From positions 165,868 to 229,867 of the forward strand of contig NZ_JAGGPR010000016.1 in NCBI RefSeq assembly GCF_018613695.1: a stretch of 64,000 nt of DNA, in the 5' to 3' direction. Position numbers and translations under genes: made by a program. Origin of the DNA: Arthrobacter sp. ISL-95. GTDB lineage: Bacteria > Actinomycetota > Actinomycetes > Actinomycetales > Micrococcaceae. The notes below the pieces were generated by a model. It was not told the origin of the DNA. It saw nothing but the letters and a program-made list of their open reading frames with translations, and did no database searches. This document shows, piece after piece, positions 8,490-16,074 of the stretch (positions are counted from its first letter, which is position 1; each line of letters opens with the position of its first letter).

Positions 8490-8876
8490 ATGGCAAGTCT
8501 TGGGGAACTGGAACGGGCAGTGATGGATCTGCTCTGGGCAGGCCAGGAGGCTGCAACTGCCAATACACTGCGTGATCTTTTGGCGCAGGATTCCGAGGCC
8601 GGCGACGGCACAGCGGGTCATCAGGGCAAGGACCTGGCAGTAACCACGGTCCTCACCGTGCTCTCTCGCTTGGAAAAGAAGGGCCTGGTGGAGCGCGAAC
8701 GCGGAACGCGCCCGCACCGCTACCAAGCCGTATCGAGCCGCGCTGACCACACCGCAGAGCTCATGCATGAAGTTCTGGGCTCCGCGCCGGACCGCGAGGC
8801 CGTCCTCGCCCGGTTCATAGGCTCCGTCACCGAAAGTGAAGCCGCTACCCTGCGCAAACTGCTCGGCTACAATTAG
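8490..8876 (+). CDS. BlaI/MecI/CopY family transcriptional repressor
   Basis: A 128-residue winged-helix repressor. The N-terminal region (about residues 1-80) has the family pattern ELERAVMDLLW, TTVLTVLSRLEKKGLV and RPHRYQAV. The C-terminal part (LARFIGSVTESEAATLRKLL) is the dimerisation segment that M56 proteases cleave in the BlaR-BlaI system. GGAAGGTAGGG precedes the ATG at 8490. The next gene, 5 nt later, encodes the matching M56 membrane protease. Three inverted repeats between this gene and cydA suggest it represses itself and the cyd operon. That target is an inference; known BlaI regulons centre on beta-lactamase and, in mycobacteria, a few respiratory genes. Confidence 0.88.
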   Translation: MASLGELERAVMDLLWAGQEAATANTLRDLLAQDSEAGDGTAGHQGKDLAVTTVLTVLSRLEKKGLVERERGTRPHRYQAVSSRADHTAELMHEVLGSAPDREAVLARFIGSVTESEAATLRKLLGYN

Positions 8877-8881
8877 CCACT

Positions 8882-9904
8882 ATGTTCTGGACCTCATACC
8901 TGCTTGCGGTCCTGGCATTGATTCTGGCATGGCCGGTCCCCGTGTTGCTGTCGCGCGCGCAGTGGCCGGCACGATCCCCCTTCACAGCCATGGTGCTGTG
9001 GCAGGCGATCGCCCTCGCCGGTGGTTTGTCCATGATCGGAGCCATGCTCGTCTACGGACTGGAGCCGATCGGGGACAACCTGATAGCGGGGCTCAAGAGC
9101 CTGGCCGGGATGGTTTTCAATAACGAACCCACCACCGCGCTGGGCTTCTGGCACCTTTTTGCCCTCTCCGCGGCAGCGCTGCTGACCGCACACCTGGTCT
9201 TCACCCTGCTGCTGACCTATTACAAGATTGAGCGCCAACGGCGACGCCACCGCGAACTGCTCGCCCTGCTGGCATCACCTTCCGACGACGGCCCCGGCAC
9301 CGTAGTGATCAACCACGACTCCCCCGTCGCATACTGCCTGCCCGGGGGTGCCCGGTCAGTAACGGTACTGTCCGACGGCCTCATGGCAGCACTGGAGCCG
9401 GCTGAGCTCAGGGCTGTCCTCATTCACGAGAACGCCCACCTGTCCCAGCGCCACGATCTCCTGCTGTGGGCCTTTGCTGCTTGGCGCCAGGCGCTGCCGT
9501 GGTTCCCCACCACCCGGCTGGCCCAGACGGCCGTGAATTCACTGATCGAAATGCTGGCCGACGACGTCGCACTCCGCACCGAGAGCAAAGGCACGCTCAT
9601 CAAGGCCATCGCCATTGTTGCCAGCGGTAGCTCACAGCCGACCCCGGGCGGGCAGGCATTCAGCAGGGGTCCCGAGCTGGCCGGCAGCCAGGCATTAAGC
9701 GCTGGCAGCGCCGTCGTGGAGGGCAATGCCGTCAGCGCCACCGGCGGTGCCGACTCGCCGCGCACGACGGCGTCACGCGTCAGCCGCCTGCTCTCGCCCA
9801 AGCCGCCACTCACCAAGCCCGTCCGTGTGCTGGTCCTCTTGGCCTCGGCCCTGCTGCTAGCAGTGCCCACGGCCCTATTGATCGTTCCAGGCCTGCTGGG
9901 ATGA
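8882..9904 (+). CDS. M56 family membrane metallopeptidase (BlaR1-like, no sensor domain)
   Basis: A 340-residue membrane protease with N-terminal transmembrane helices (about residues 2-24, 36-58 and 88-112), a cytoplasmic zinc-protease domain containing HENAH (residues 182-186), and a C-terminal helix (VRVLVLLASALLLAVPTALLIVP). A likely third zinc ligand lies in EMLADD about 40 residues later. Unlike staphylococcal BlaR1, it ends after the last helix and lacks a penicillin-binding sensor domain, as in mycobacterial BlaR-like proteins. By family logic it inactivates the upstream BlaI-type repressor by proteolysis after an unknown membrane signal. It is translationally close to blaI (5 nt). 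Confidence 0.88.
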   Translation: MFWTSYLLAVLALILAWPVPVLLSRAQWPARSPFTAMVLWQAIALAGGLSMIGAMLVYGLEPIGDNLIAGLKSLAGMVFNNEPTTALGFWHLFALSAAALLTAHLVFTLLLTYYKIERQRRRHRELLALLASPSDDGPGTVVINHDSPVAYCLPGGARSVTVLSDGLMAALEPAELRAVLIHENAHLSQRHDLLLWAFAAWRQALPWFPTTRLAQTAVNSLIEMLADDVALRTESKGTLIKAIAIVASGSSQPTPGGQAFSRGPELAGSQALSAGSAVVEGNAVSATGGADSPRTTASRVSRLLSPKPPLTKPVRVLVLLASALLLAVPTALLIVPGLLG

Positions 9905-9970
9905 CTTCCTGCCCGATTGAATCCTTGCCCAGCTGAAATCTTGCCCAGCTGAATTCTTGCTCGGCCAATG
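9905..9970. repeat. Imperfect 16-18-bp tandem repeat between convergent genes
   Basis: CTTGCCCAGCTGAAAT (9924-9939) is followed directly by CTTGCCCAGCTGAATT (9940-9955). A degenerate copy lies on each side (from 9905 and from 9956). It fills the space between the M56 stop and the chrB-like stop and encodes nothing visible. Confidence 0.7.
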
Positions 9971-9991
9971 GGCCCTTGAGGCTACTGACGC

Positions 9992-10528
9992 CTATTGGGG
10001 CAGCTTCGCGTCGTACACCAGGGATGCGTAGCCCTCCAAAGCTTCGATGCATCGGGCCAAGTGTCCAGCAGCGTCGCCCGCCTGGGGCAGGCGGAGGACG
10101 TCGCGCGACTTCAACTCCCTGTACCAGCGCCGCAAGCGCTCCAGGCTCTGCTCCTCCTCCTCTAGTTCGGCGAAAGTGAACTTTTCCCGTGAGATCTCTT
10201 TGGCTATCTCCTGCTCAAACTTGCCGCAATCGGCCGTAAACTCTTTCCATTCCTCCAGTCGGGCAGCTTCAAAGGCGTGACGGAGAGTAATCGCCCCCTG
10301 AGCGCGCGGCGCGGCGTCCACCAGCGTCCAGGAACCGCCACCTTTGGCTACCAGTGCCTCAGCCCGCGAGAGACCGTCGTCAAAGGCCGGGTGGGCAGGA
10401 AGAAGCCAGGTTCCCGGCGACAACGGAACTGCCCCGATCCGACGCAACTCCCGCCATACGGCCACCCTGTGCCTGGAGGGCTGCGCGGGAACCTGCACAA
10501 GAATCAGTAGCCAATGTTCATCAATCAC
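9992..10528 (-). CDS. ChrB-like N-terminal domain protein (putative regulator)
   Basis: A 178-residue soluble protein of the chromate-resistance ChrB N-terminal family. The start WLLILVQVPAQPSRHRVAVWR followed by LRRIGAVPLSPGTWLLP is the family hallmark, then a helical acidic middle part (FAELEEEEQSLERL). ChrB proteins act as regulators or accessory proteins for chromate efflux. This short form lacks the C-terminal catalytic-like domain. The GTG at 10528 is chosen because the longer frame would run into the divergent MFS gene and because TACATT lies 7 nt upstream. A palindrome fills the 34-nt gap to the MFS gene and is the obvious candidate operator. Whether it senses chromate is unknown. Confidence 0.75.
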   Translation of the reverse strand: MIDEHWLLILVQVPAQPSRHRVAVWRELRRIGAVPLSPGTWLLPAHPAFDDGLSRAEALVAKGGGSWTLVDAAPRAQGAITLRHAFEAARLEEWKEFTADCGKFEQEIAKEISREKFTFAELEEEEQSLERLRRWYRELKSRDVLRLPQAGDAAGHLARCIEALEGYASLVYDAKLPQ

Positions 10529-10534
10529 ACTTAT

Positions 10535-10556
10535 GAATGTAGCAGCTGTTACATTC
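10535..10556. promoter_or_regulatory. Palindromic operator/divergent promoter between chrB-like and MFS genes
   Basis: A 22-bp inverted repeat with one mismatched pair; its core is CAGCTG and its arms end GAATGTA and TACATTC. Each arm reads TACATT outward, exactly 7 nt before the start codons at 10528 (minus) and 10563 (plus). The arms could therefore serve as both -10 elements, with a bound regulator shutting both genes. Confidence 0.65.
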
Positions 10557-10562
10557 AGTGAT

Positions 10563-11768
10563 GTGAACGCCCCAGAAGCACTTCCTTCCATCTCGGCCAG
10601 CCAGCGTTGGCCCCTCTACGCCGCCGATTTTACCACAGCCTTCGGCGCCCATGCTGTCGCTGCAGGACTGGGGGCCGAAAGCGCCGACATCGGACTGAGT
10701 TTGCTGGCTCTGGGCATCCTGTTGGCTTTGTACGACGTCGCGGAAGTGTTTCTCAAACCGATCTTCGGCGCCCTCAGCGACCGTATTGGACCCAAACCCG
10801 TCATCGTTGGTGGACTGCTGGCTTTTTCGGTCACGTCCTTGATTGGTCTATGGGCCGACCAGCCCGTCATGCTTGCCGCCGCCCGCTTGGGGCAAGGGAT
10901 GGCGGCCTCTGCCTTTTCACCGGCCTCGTCGGCCAGCGTGGCCCGGCTCTCCGGCGGCAAGAGCGGACACTACTTCGGGCGGTACGGCTCATGGAAAGGG
11001 CTCGGTTACGCCATTGGTCCTCTGTTGGGAGCTATGGCCATCATCACGGGTGGTTTCAGCCTCCTGTTCGCTACCCTCGCGGTACTGGGCCTGACGGTAG
11101 CCGTGTGGGCCCTGGTATCAGTGCCTCCCCTGAAGCCGCTTCCTCGCCCCCGCTACACGATCGTGGACGTCTGGCGCCAAAGCACCGAGCGATCGTTCCT
11201 TGGACCAACACTCGTACTGGCTGCCGCCACGGGAGCACTTGGGGCGGCCGTTGGCTTTCTCCCTGCCCTGGCCGCAAGGGAGGGTTTGGGGACCGGCGGC
11301 AGCGTCGCCGTTGTCACAGTGCTTGCCGTAGCATCAGCGCTGATACAGCCCCGCGTGGGCCGGCTACGCGATCACGGAAGACTTTCCGACAGGCCAGGCA
11401 TGGTAGCCGGCCTGCTCGCTATCTCGGCAGGCACCCTGATGGCCGCTGTGTTGCCAGGGGCAGCTTGGATCTACTGCGCGGCCGTGCTCATTGGCGTGGG
11501 GATCGGCACTTCCACGCCCCTCGCTTTCGCCCACTTGGCCGACGCGACGCCCGCCGAACGCCTCGGCAGGACCATGGGTTCAGCCGAACTGGGCCGTGAA
11601 CTCGGCGACGCCGGTGGACCGCTACTGGTGGGCGGCGTTGCCGTGGCCGCCGGACTGCCCTGGGGTCTGGGGGCGCTGGCTTTGATGGTGGGCGCCGCCT
11701 CGTTCGCCGCACCCTGCCGCGCAACATCGGCTACTAATGATGCCCGGCTGCCGCCCACCTCGGGCTAA
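10563..11768 (+). CDS. MFS transporter (putative drug/metal-oxyanion efflux)
   Basis: A 401-residue, about 12-helix major facilitator with the loop 2-3 motif FGALSDRIGPKPVIVGG (the G-x-x-x-D-R-x-G-R/K-x signature) near residues 60-76. Its substrate is unknown. It is divergent from the ChrB-like gene and shares its palindrome, so the two probably form one resistance unit. The GTG at 10563 is preferred over longer forms because upstream sequence overlaps the divergent gene and TACATT is positioned 7 nt before it. Its stop codon overlaps that of the convergent parE by 3-4 bases, leaving no room for a terminator. Confidence 0.8.
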   Translation: MNAPEALPSISASQRWPLYAADFTTAFGAHAVAAGLGAESADIGLSLLALGILLALYDVAEVFLKPIFGALSDRIGPKPVIVGGLLAFSVTSLIGLWADQPVMLAAARLGQGMAASAFSPASSASVARLSGGKSGHYFGRYGSWKGLGYAIGPLLGAMAIITGGFSLLFATLAVLGLTVAVWALVSVPPLKPLPRPRYTIVDVWRQSTERSFLGPTLVLAAATGALGAAVGFLPALAAREGLGTGGSVAVVTVLAVASALIQPRVGRLRDHGRLSDRPGMVAGLLAISAGTLMAAVLPGAAWIYCAAVLIGVGIGTSTPLAFAHLADATPAERLGRTMGSAELGRELGDAGGPLLVGGVAVAAGLPWGLGALALMVGAASFAAPCRATSATNDARLPPTSG

Positions 11769-13873
11769 GCGTCGATGCGTTCCCGGTCCAAGGTGGCAGC
11801 GCCTGCAATGATGAATTCCTTGCGCGGTGCAACGTCGGAACCCATCAGGAGGTCGAAGACTTCCTCGGCGCGCTGGGCACTTTCGATGCCCACCTTCCGA
11901 AGCGTCCTATGGCGCGGATCCATGGTGGTCTCAGCCAACTGCTGCGCATCCATCTCGCCCAGACCCTTATACCGCTGGATGGGTTCTTTGTAGCGCTTGC
12001 CGTCCTTGGCAAGATTGGACAGGAGCACGTGGAGCTCGGCCTCCGAGTAGGTGTAGATCATCTCATTGGCTTTTTGGCCCGGGTTAATGACCTCCACGCG
12101 GTGCAGGGGCGGGACAGCCGCAAACACGCGGCCCGCCTCAACCATGGGCCGCATGTAACGGAAGAAAAGAGTCAGCAGCAGGGTGCGGATGTGCGCGCCG
12201 TCAACGTCTGCATCGGTCATCAGGATGACTTTGCCGTACCGGGCAACGTCAAGGTCGAAGCTGCGGCCCGAGCCTGCGCCAACAACCTGGATCAACGCCG
12301 CGCACTCAGCGTTGGACAACATGTCGCCAACGGATGCCTTCTGGACATTCAGAATCTTTCCCCGGATGGGAAGCAGCGCCTGGAAGTCCGAGGACCGCGC
12401 AAGCTTGGCGGTACCTAGAGCGGAGTCACCCTCTACGATGAACAATTCGGAGCGCGCCACGTCATCAGTCCGGCAGTCGGCAAGCTTGGTGGGCATCGAT
12501 GACGTTTCAAGGGCATTTTTACGGCGCTGGGTTTCCTTGTGCACGCGGGCTGAGATGCGCGACTTCATCTCAGCCACCATCTTCTCCAAAAGGAGCGCGG
12601 ACTGGGCTTTGTCATTGCGGTTGGCCGAATTGAGCCTCGCCGATATTTCCTTCTCAACAACCTTGGCAACGATGGCCCGGACCGCCGAGGTGCCAAGGAT
12701 CTCTTTGGTCTGTCCCTCGAATTGCGGTTCCGCAAGGCGAACTGTCAGGACGGCTGTCAGACCGGCGAGAATGTCATCCTTCTCGATCTTGTCGTTCCCG
12801 GCTTTGAGCTTGCGTGCGTTCGTCTCCACTGCTTTGCGGAAGGTCTTCAGCAGCGCGGTTTCAAAACCGGACTGGTGTGTGCCGCCCTTGGGCGTAGCGA
12901 TGATGTTGACGAAGCTGCGCATAGTGGTCTCATAACCAATGCCCCAGCGCAGGGCGATGTCCACTTCACAGTCACGTTCGACTTCGGCGATCTTGCTGTG
13001 CCCGTTGTCGTCCAGGACAGGAACGGTTTCCTTAAACTTTCCGGAACCATGAAGGCGCCAAACGTCCGTCACTCCGGAATCGGCCGCCAGATACTCGACG
13101 AACTCGGAGATGCCGCCGTCATGGTGGAATACCTCCTCATGGACGCCGGACTCCCCCGGTGTGCCGGCCAGTTTGCGTTCATCGCGCACGGTGATCTTCA
13201 GGCCGGGCACAAGGAAGGACGTCTGACGAGCCCTTGACGCCAGGTCGTCGTACGAGAACTTGGCATCCGGAGTGAAAATCTGGCGGTCCGCCCAGTAGCG
13301 CACGCGGGTTCCCGTGACACCACGCTTGGCCTTGCCCACAACATCGAGCACCGACTTTTCAACAAACGGCTCAAAGGGTGCATTGGGGCTCGGCTTTGCC
13401 CCGGAATCCACGAAACGTCCAGGCTCTCCCCTGCGGAATGACATCTGGTACGTTTTGCTGCCTCGATCCACCTGGACGTCCAGGCGGCTGGACAAGGCGT
13501 TTACTACAGAGGCACCTACACCGTGCAAGCCACCCGAGGCAGTGTAGGAACCGCCGCCGAATTTGCCTCCGGCGTGCAGTTTGGTGAACACAACCTCGAC
13601 GCCGGAGAGGCCGGTCTTGGGTTCGAGGTCCACGGGAATACCGCGCCCATCGTCGTGGATTTCCACCGAGTTGTCCGCGTGAAGGATCACCTTGATGTCA
13701 TGTCCAAAGCCGGCCAAGGCCTCATCCACGGCGTTATCAATGATTTCCCACAGGCAGTGCATGAGACCGCGGGAGTCCGTGGAGCCGATGTACATGCCCG
13801 GGCGCTTTCGAACGGCTTCCAGGCCCTCAAGGACAGACAGATGCCGGGCGTTGTATTCAGAACTCGGTGCCAC
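11765..13873 (-). CDS. parE: DNA topoisomerase IV subunit B / GyrB paralogue
   Basis: A 702-residue type IIA topoisomerase ATPase subunit. The GHKL ATP site is seen as EIIDNAVDEALAG and DDGRGIPVD (first 90 residues). A transducer domain follows, then a TOPRIM domain with EGDSALGTAK and DADVDGAHIRTLLL. The C-terminus has PIQRYKGLGEMDAQQL. It pairs with a ParC/GyrA-type subunit not in this window to relax or decatenate DNA. Housekeeping gyrB in this group normally lies next to dnaA, recF and gyrA, so this separate copy is called parE. The GTG at 13873 has GAAGGAG 10 nt upstream; the reading frame extends further but without a better site. Confidence 0.82.
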   Translation of the reverse strand: MAPSSEYNARHLSVLEGLEAVRKRPGMYIGSTDSRGLMHCLWEIIDNAVDEALAGFGHDIKVILHADNSVEIHDDGRGIPVDLEPKTGLSGVEVVFTKLHAGGKFGGGSYTASGGLHGVGASVVNALSSRLDVQVDRGSKTYQMSFRRGEPGRFVDSGAKPSPNAPFEPFVEKSVLDVVGKAKRGVTGTRVRYWADRQIFTPDAKFSYDDLASRARQTSFLVPGLKITVRDERKLAGTPGESGVHEEVFHHDGGISEFVEYLAADSGVTDVWRLHGSGKFKETVPVLDDNGHSKIAEVERDCEVDIALRWGIGYETTMRSFVNIIATPKGGTHQSGFETALLKTFRKAVETNARKLKAGNDKIEKDDILAGLTAVLTVRLAEPQFEGQTKEILGTSAVRAIVAKVVEKEISARLNSANRNDKAQSALLLEKMVAEMKSRISARVHKETQRRKNALETSSMPTKLADCRTDDVARSELFIVEGDSALGTAKLARSSDFQALLPIRGKILNVQKASVGDMLSNAECAALIQVVGAGSGRSFDLDVARYGKVILMTDADVDGAHIRTLLLTLFFRYMRPMVEAGRVFAAVPPLHRVEVINPGQKANEMIYTYSEAELHVLLSNLAKDGKRYKEPIQRYKGLGEMDAQQLAETTMDPRHRTLRKVGIESAQRAEEVFDLLMGSDVAPRKEFIIAGAATLDRERIDA

Positions 13874-14128
13874 TCGCGGTGTGCTCCTTCGGGGTATATC
13901 TCGGGGGTACTTCCCAGCCGCATTTGGCTGGTAAATCAAGGCAAACACTGCCCGTACCAGCCTAGCCGGGGAAGGCAACAAGGACCGTTTGCCACTCCAG
14001 TGGTGACGCAGCGTTCCCGGCTACGTTACGCACATGTGATACGCGGACAGCGAAAGTGACCCATCCTTGCCATGGATCTGCGTCGAATGCTGGTTATATG
14101 GATGTACAGAACTACTAAGGAGGCCGAC

Positions 14129-14350
14129 ATGACAACAGCAGTTGCAGACCGCACGCTGAACGCAGCTGATCGCTGTGACCGTTGCGGAGCCCAAGCGTAC
14201 GTCCGCGTTGTACTCGAGTCCTCCGGCGGTGAGCTGCTTTTCTGCGGCCACCACGCCCGTGCAGTAGAAGCTACGCTCCGGCCCATGACTTCCGACTGGC
14301 ACGATGAGACCGAGCGACTCACCGAGAAGGCTCCCGTAACCGTCGACTAG
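14129..14350 (+). CDS. Small zinc-ribbon-like protein (DUF7455 type)
   Basis: A 73-residue protein with CDRCG (about residues 17-21) and FCGHH (about residues 39-43), a Cys2-Cys/His2 arrangement that could bind zinc. Actinobacterial genomes usually have such a gene beside the major sigma factor, as here. Function is unknown. The ATG at 14129 has a strong AAGGAGG 5 nt upstream. A rho-independent terminator follows. Confidence 0.8.
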   Translation: MTTAVADRTLNAADRCDRCGAQAYVRVVLESSGGELLFCGHHARAVEATLRPMTSDWHDETERLTEKAPVTVD

Positions 14351-14385
14351 GCATTCCGGCTCACCGGAAACCCTTTTGATCAGAT

Positions 14386-14419
14386 AACAAGGCTCCTCCC
14401 ATCCGGGAGGGGCCTTGTT
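14386..14419 (+). terminator. Rho-independent terminator of the DUF7455 gene
   Basis: A 15-bp stem (AACAAGGCTCCTCCC with its complement, one G-T pair) around a 4-nt loop ATCC, starting 35 nt after the stop codon. Confidence 0.8.
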
Positions 14420-14465
14420 GCGTTTGACGGGTTGCGCTCAAGAAACCCAGACGGTTGCGCTCCAG

Positions 14466-14503
14466 AAAAAAGTGGCCCGGCCGGATGTCCGGCCGGGCCA
14501 CTT
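14466..14503 (-). terminator. Rho-independent terminator of sigA
   Basis: Read on the minus strand, a perfect 16-bp GC-rich stem (14470-14503) with a 2-nt loop runs into TTTTTT. It lies 17 nt after the sigA stop. Confidence 0.9.
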
Positions 14504-14520
14504 CACATGACTCTGTTCGT

Positions 14521-15828
14521 TTAGTCCAGGTAGTCCCGCAAAACCTGCGAACGGGACGGGTGCCGCAGCTTGGACATGGTCTTGCTTTCGATCTGGCGGA
14601 TGCGCTCACGCGTGACACCGTAGACCTTGCCGATTTCGTCTAAAGTCTTCGGCTGGCCATCGGTCAGGCCGAAGCGCATCGCCACAACTCCGGCCTCGCG
14701 CTCGGACAGGGTGTCTAAAACGGAGTGCAGCTGCTCCTGCAAGAGCGTGAAGCTCACGGCGTCGGCGGGAACAACAGCCTCCGAGTCCTCAATCAGGTCA
14801 CCGAACTCCGAGTCACCGTCCTCACCCAGCGGGGTGTGCAGTGAAATCGGCTCGCGCCCGTACTTCTGAACCTCAACAACCTTTTCGGGCGTCATGTCCA
14901 GTTCGAGTGCCAGCTCTTCAGGTGTCGGTTCACGGCCGAGGTCCTGAAGCATTTGGCGCTGTACGCGGGCCAGCTTGTTGATGACTTCCACCATGTGCAC
15001 CGGAATACGGATGGTACGGGCCTGGTCTGCCATGGCGCGGGTAATTGCCTGACGGATCCACCATGTTGCGTAAGTGGAGAACTTAAAGCCCTTGGTGTAG
15101 TCGAACTTCTCTACCGCGCGGATAAGGCCCAGGTTGCCTTCCTGAATCAGGTCCAGGAAGAGCATGCCACGGCCCGTGTAGCGCTTGGCCAACGAAACGA
15201 CGAGGCGCAGGTTGGCTTCGAGCAGGTGGTTCTTGGCGCGCTTGCCATCATGGATGACAAATTCAAGCTCGCGCTTGAGCTTGGGATCCATGGATCCGTC
15301 GTCGGCGTTGATCTTTTCCTCGGCAAAGAGGCCGGCCTCAATACGAAGTGCAAGATCAACTTCCTGCTCCGCATTCAGCAGTGCAACCTTGCCGATCTGC
15401 TTGAGGTAGTCCTTGACGGGGTCGGCTGTTGCGCCGGCCGACATGACCTGCTGGACAGGTGCGTCGTCGTCATCGGCATCCGAGTAAACGAATCCCGAGC
15501 CGGAGGGCGCAGCCTTGTCCTTGGCGGCCGCGGCGCCGTCCTCGACGTCGTCGTCTCCGACTTCCTCGGCAGCTGCGGGATCAAAGTCTTCATCCTCGCC
15601 GCTGGAGTCCTCAGCGTCCGAGCCAGAGGTCTTATTCGCGGCTTCAGCGGCGGCCTTCGCACCGGGCTTGGGTCCACGCTTCTTGGGTGCCGGCTTGTCA
15701 GAGTCGCCCTCTGAGGCCTTGTTGGCAGCACGTGTCGCTGCGCGCTTTGCCGATGTTGCCGCCTTCTTTTCCTCAGCGGACAATTCGGCCTGGGCGGCGG
15801 GTTCCTTCTCGACGGAAGACGGGGTCAC
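14521..15828 (-). CDS. sigA: Principal RNA polymerase sigma factor SigA (sigma-70, group 1)
   Basis: A 435-residue primary sigma factor. The first about 130 residues are a low-complexity Ala/Lys/Asp-rich extension usual in actinobacterial HrdB/SigA. Region 1.2 begins DPVKDYLKQIG. Region 2 has FLDLIQEGNLGLIRAVEKFDY followed by the 2.3-2.4 block FSTYATWWIRQAITRA. Region 3 has HMVEVINKL. Region 4 ends with the -35-binding helix-turn-helix DEIGKVYGVTRERIRQIE and the C-terminus RSQVLRDYLD. The GTG at 15828 has GAAAGG upstream. A GGGAAC-N18-GTT element about 116 nt upstream resembles a sigma-R/SigH-type promoter, which would link sigA to thiol/oxidative stress. Confidence 0.95.
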   Translation of the reverse strand: MTPSSVEKEPAAQAELSAEEKKAATSAKRAATRAANKASEGDSDKPAPKKRGPKPGAKAAAEAANKTSGSDAEDSSGEDEDFDPAAAEEVGDDDVEDGAAAAKDKAAPSGSGFVYSDADDDDAPVQQVMSAGATADPVKDYLKQIGKVALLNAEQEVDLALRIEAGLFAEEKINADDGSMDPKLKRELEFVIHDGKRAKNHLLEANLRLVVSLAKRYTGRGMLFLDLIQEGNLGLIRAVEKFDYTKGFKFSTYATWWIRQAITRAMADQARTIRIPVHMVEVINKLARVQRQMLQDLGREPTPEELALELDMTPEKVVEVQKYGREPISLHTPLGEDGDSEFGDLIEDSEAVVPADAVSFTLLQEQLHSVLDTLSEREAGVVAMRFGLTDGQPKTLDEIGKVYGVTRERIRQIESKTMSKLRHPSRSQVLRDYLD

Positions 15829-15943
15829 AGAAAACCTTTCTAGCGGCGGTCTGTGGAATCACCATACGGGCAACACCACTATGACCCTGTCAAGTCCGCG
15901 ATCAATTTCAAATGCGATCGCCGTCTGCAGAGTCTCTATACAG

Positions 15944-15970
15944 AACTCTCGACGACACTGTATTGTTCCC
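15944..15970 (-). promoter_or_regulatory. Candidate sigma-R/SigH-type promoter of sigA
   Basis: On the minus strand GGGAAC (15970-15965) is separated by exactly 18 nt from GTT (15946-15944). This matches the actinobacterial ECF sigma-R consensus GGGAAT-N18-GTT with one change (C for T). Streptomyces hrdB has such a promoter. A weaker vegetative candidate, TTGACA at 15893-15888, has no convincing -10. Confidence 0.5.
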
Positions 15971-16074
15971 GGCGAAGGGGCCAATTCAGGCATTCGAACG
16001 CGGACCCAACCGGGTCTCGGCATCCATTGTCTCACGGTTTTGCGAAACTCACGCCGGATGAATGTCCAAACCCT

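Noticed and set aside
13874..13981. N-terminal extension of parE by 36 residues
   Set aside because: The extension does not match the family and lacks a ribosome site, whereas GTG 13873 has GAAGGAG upstream.
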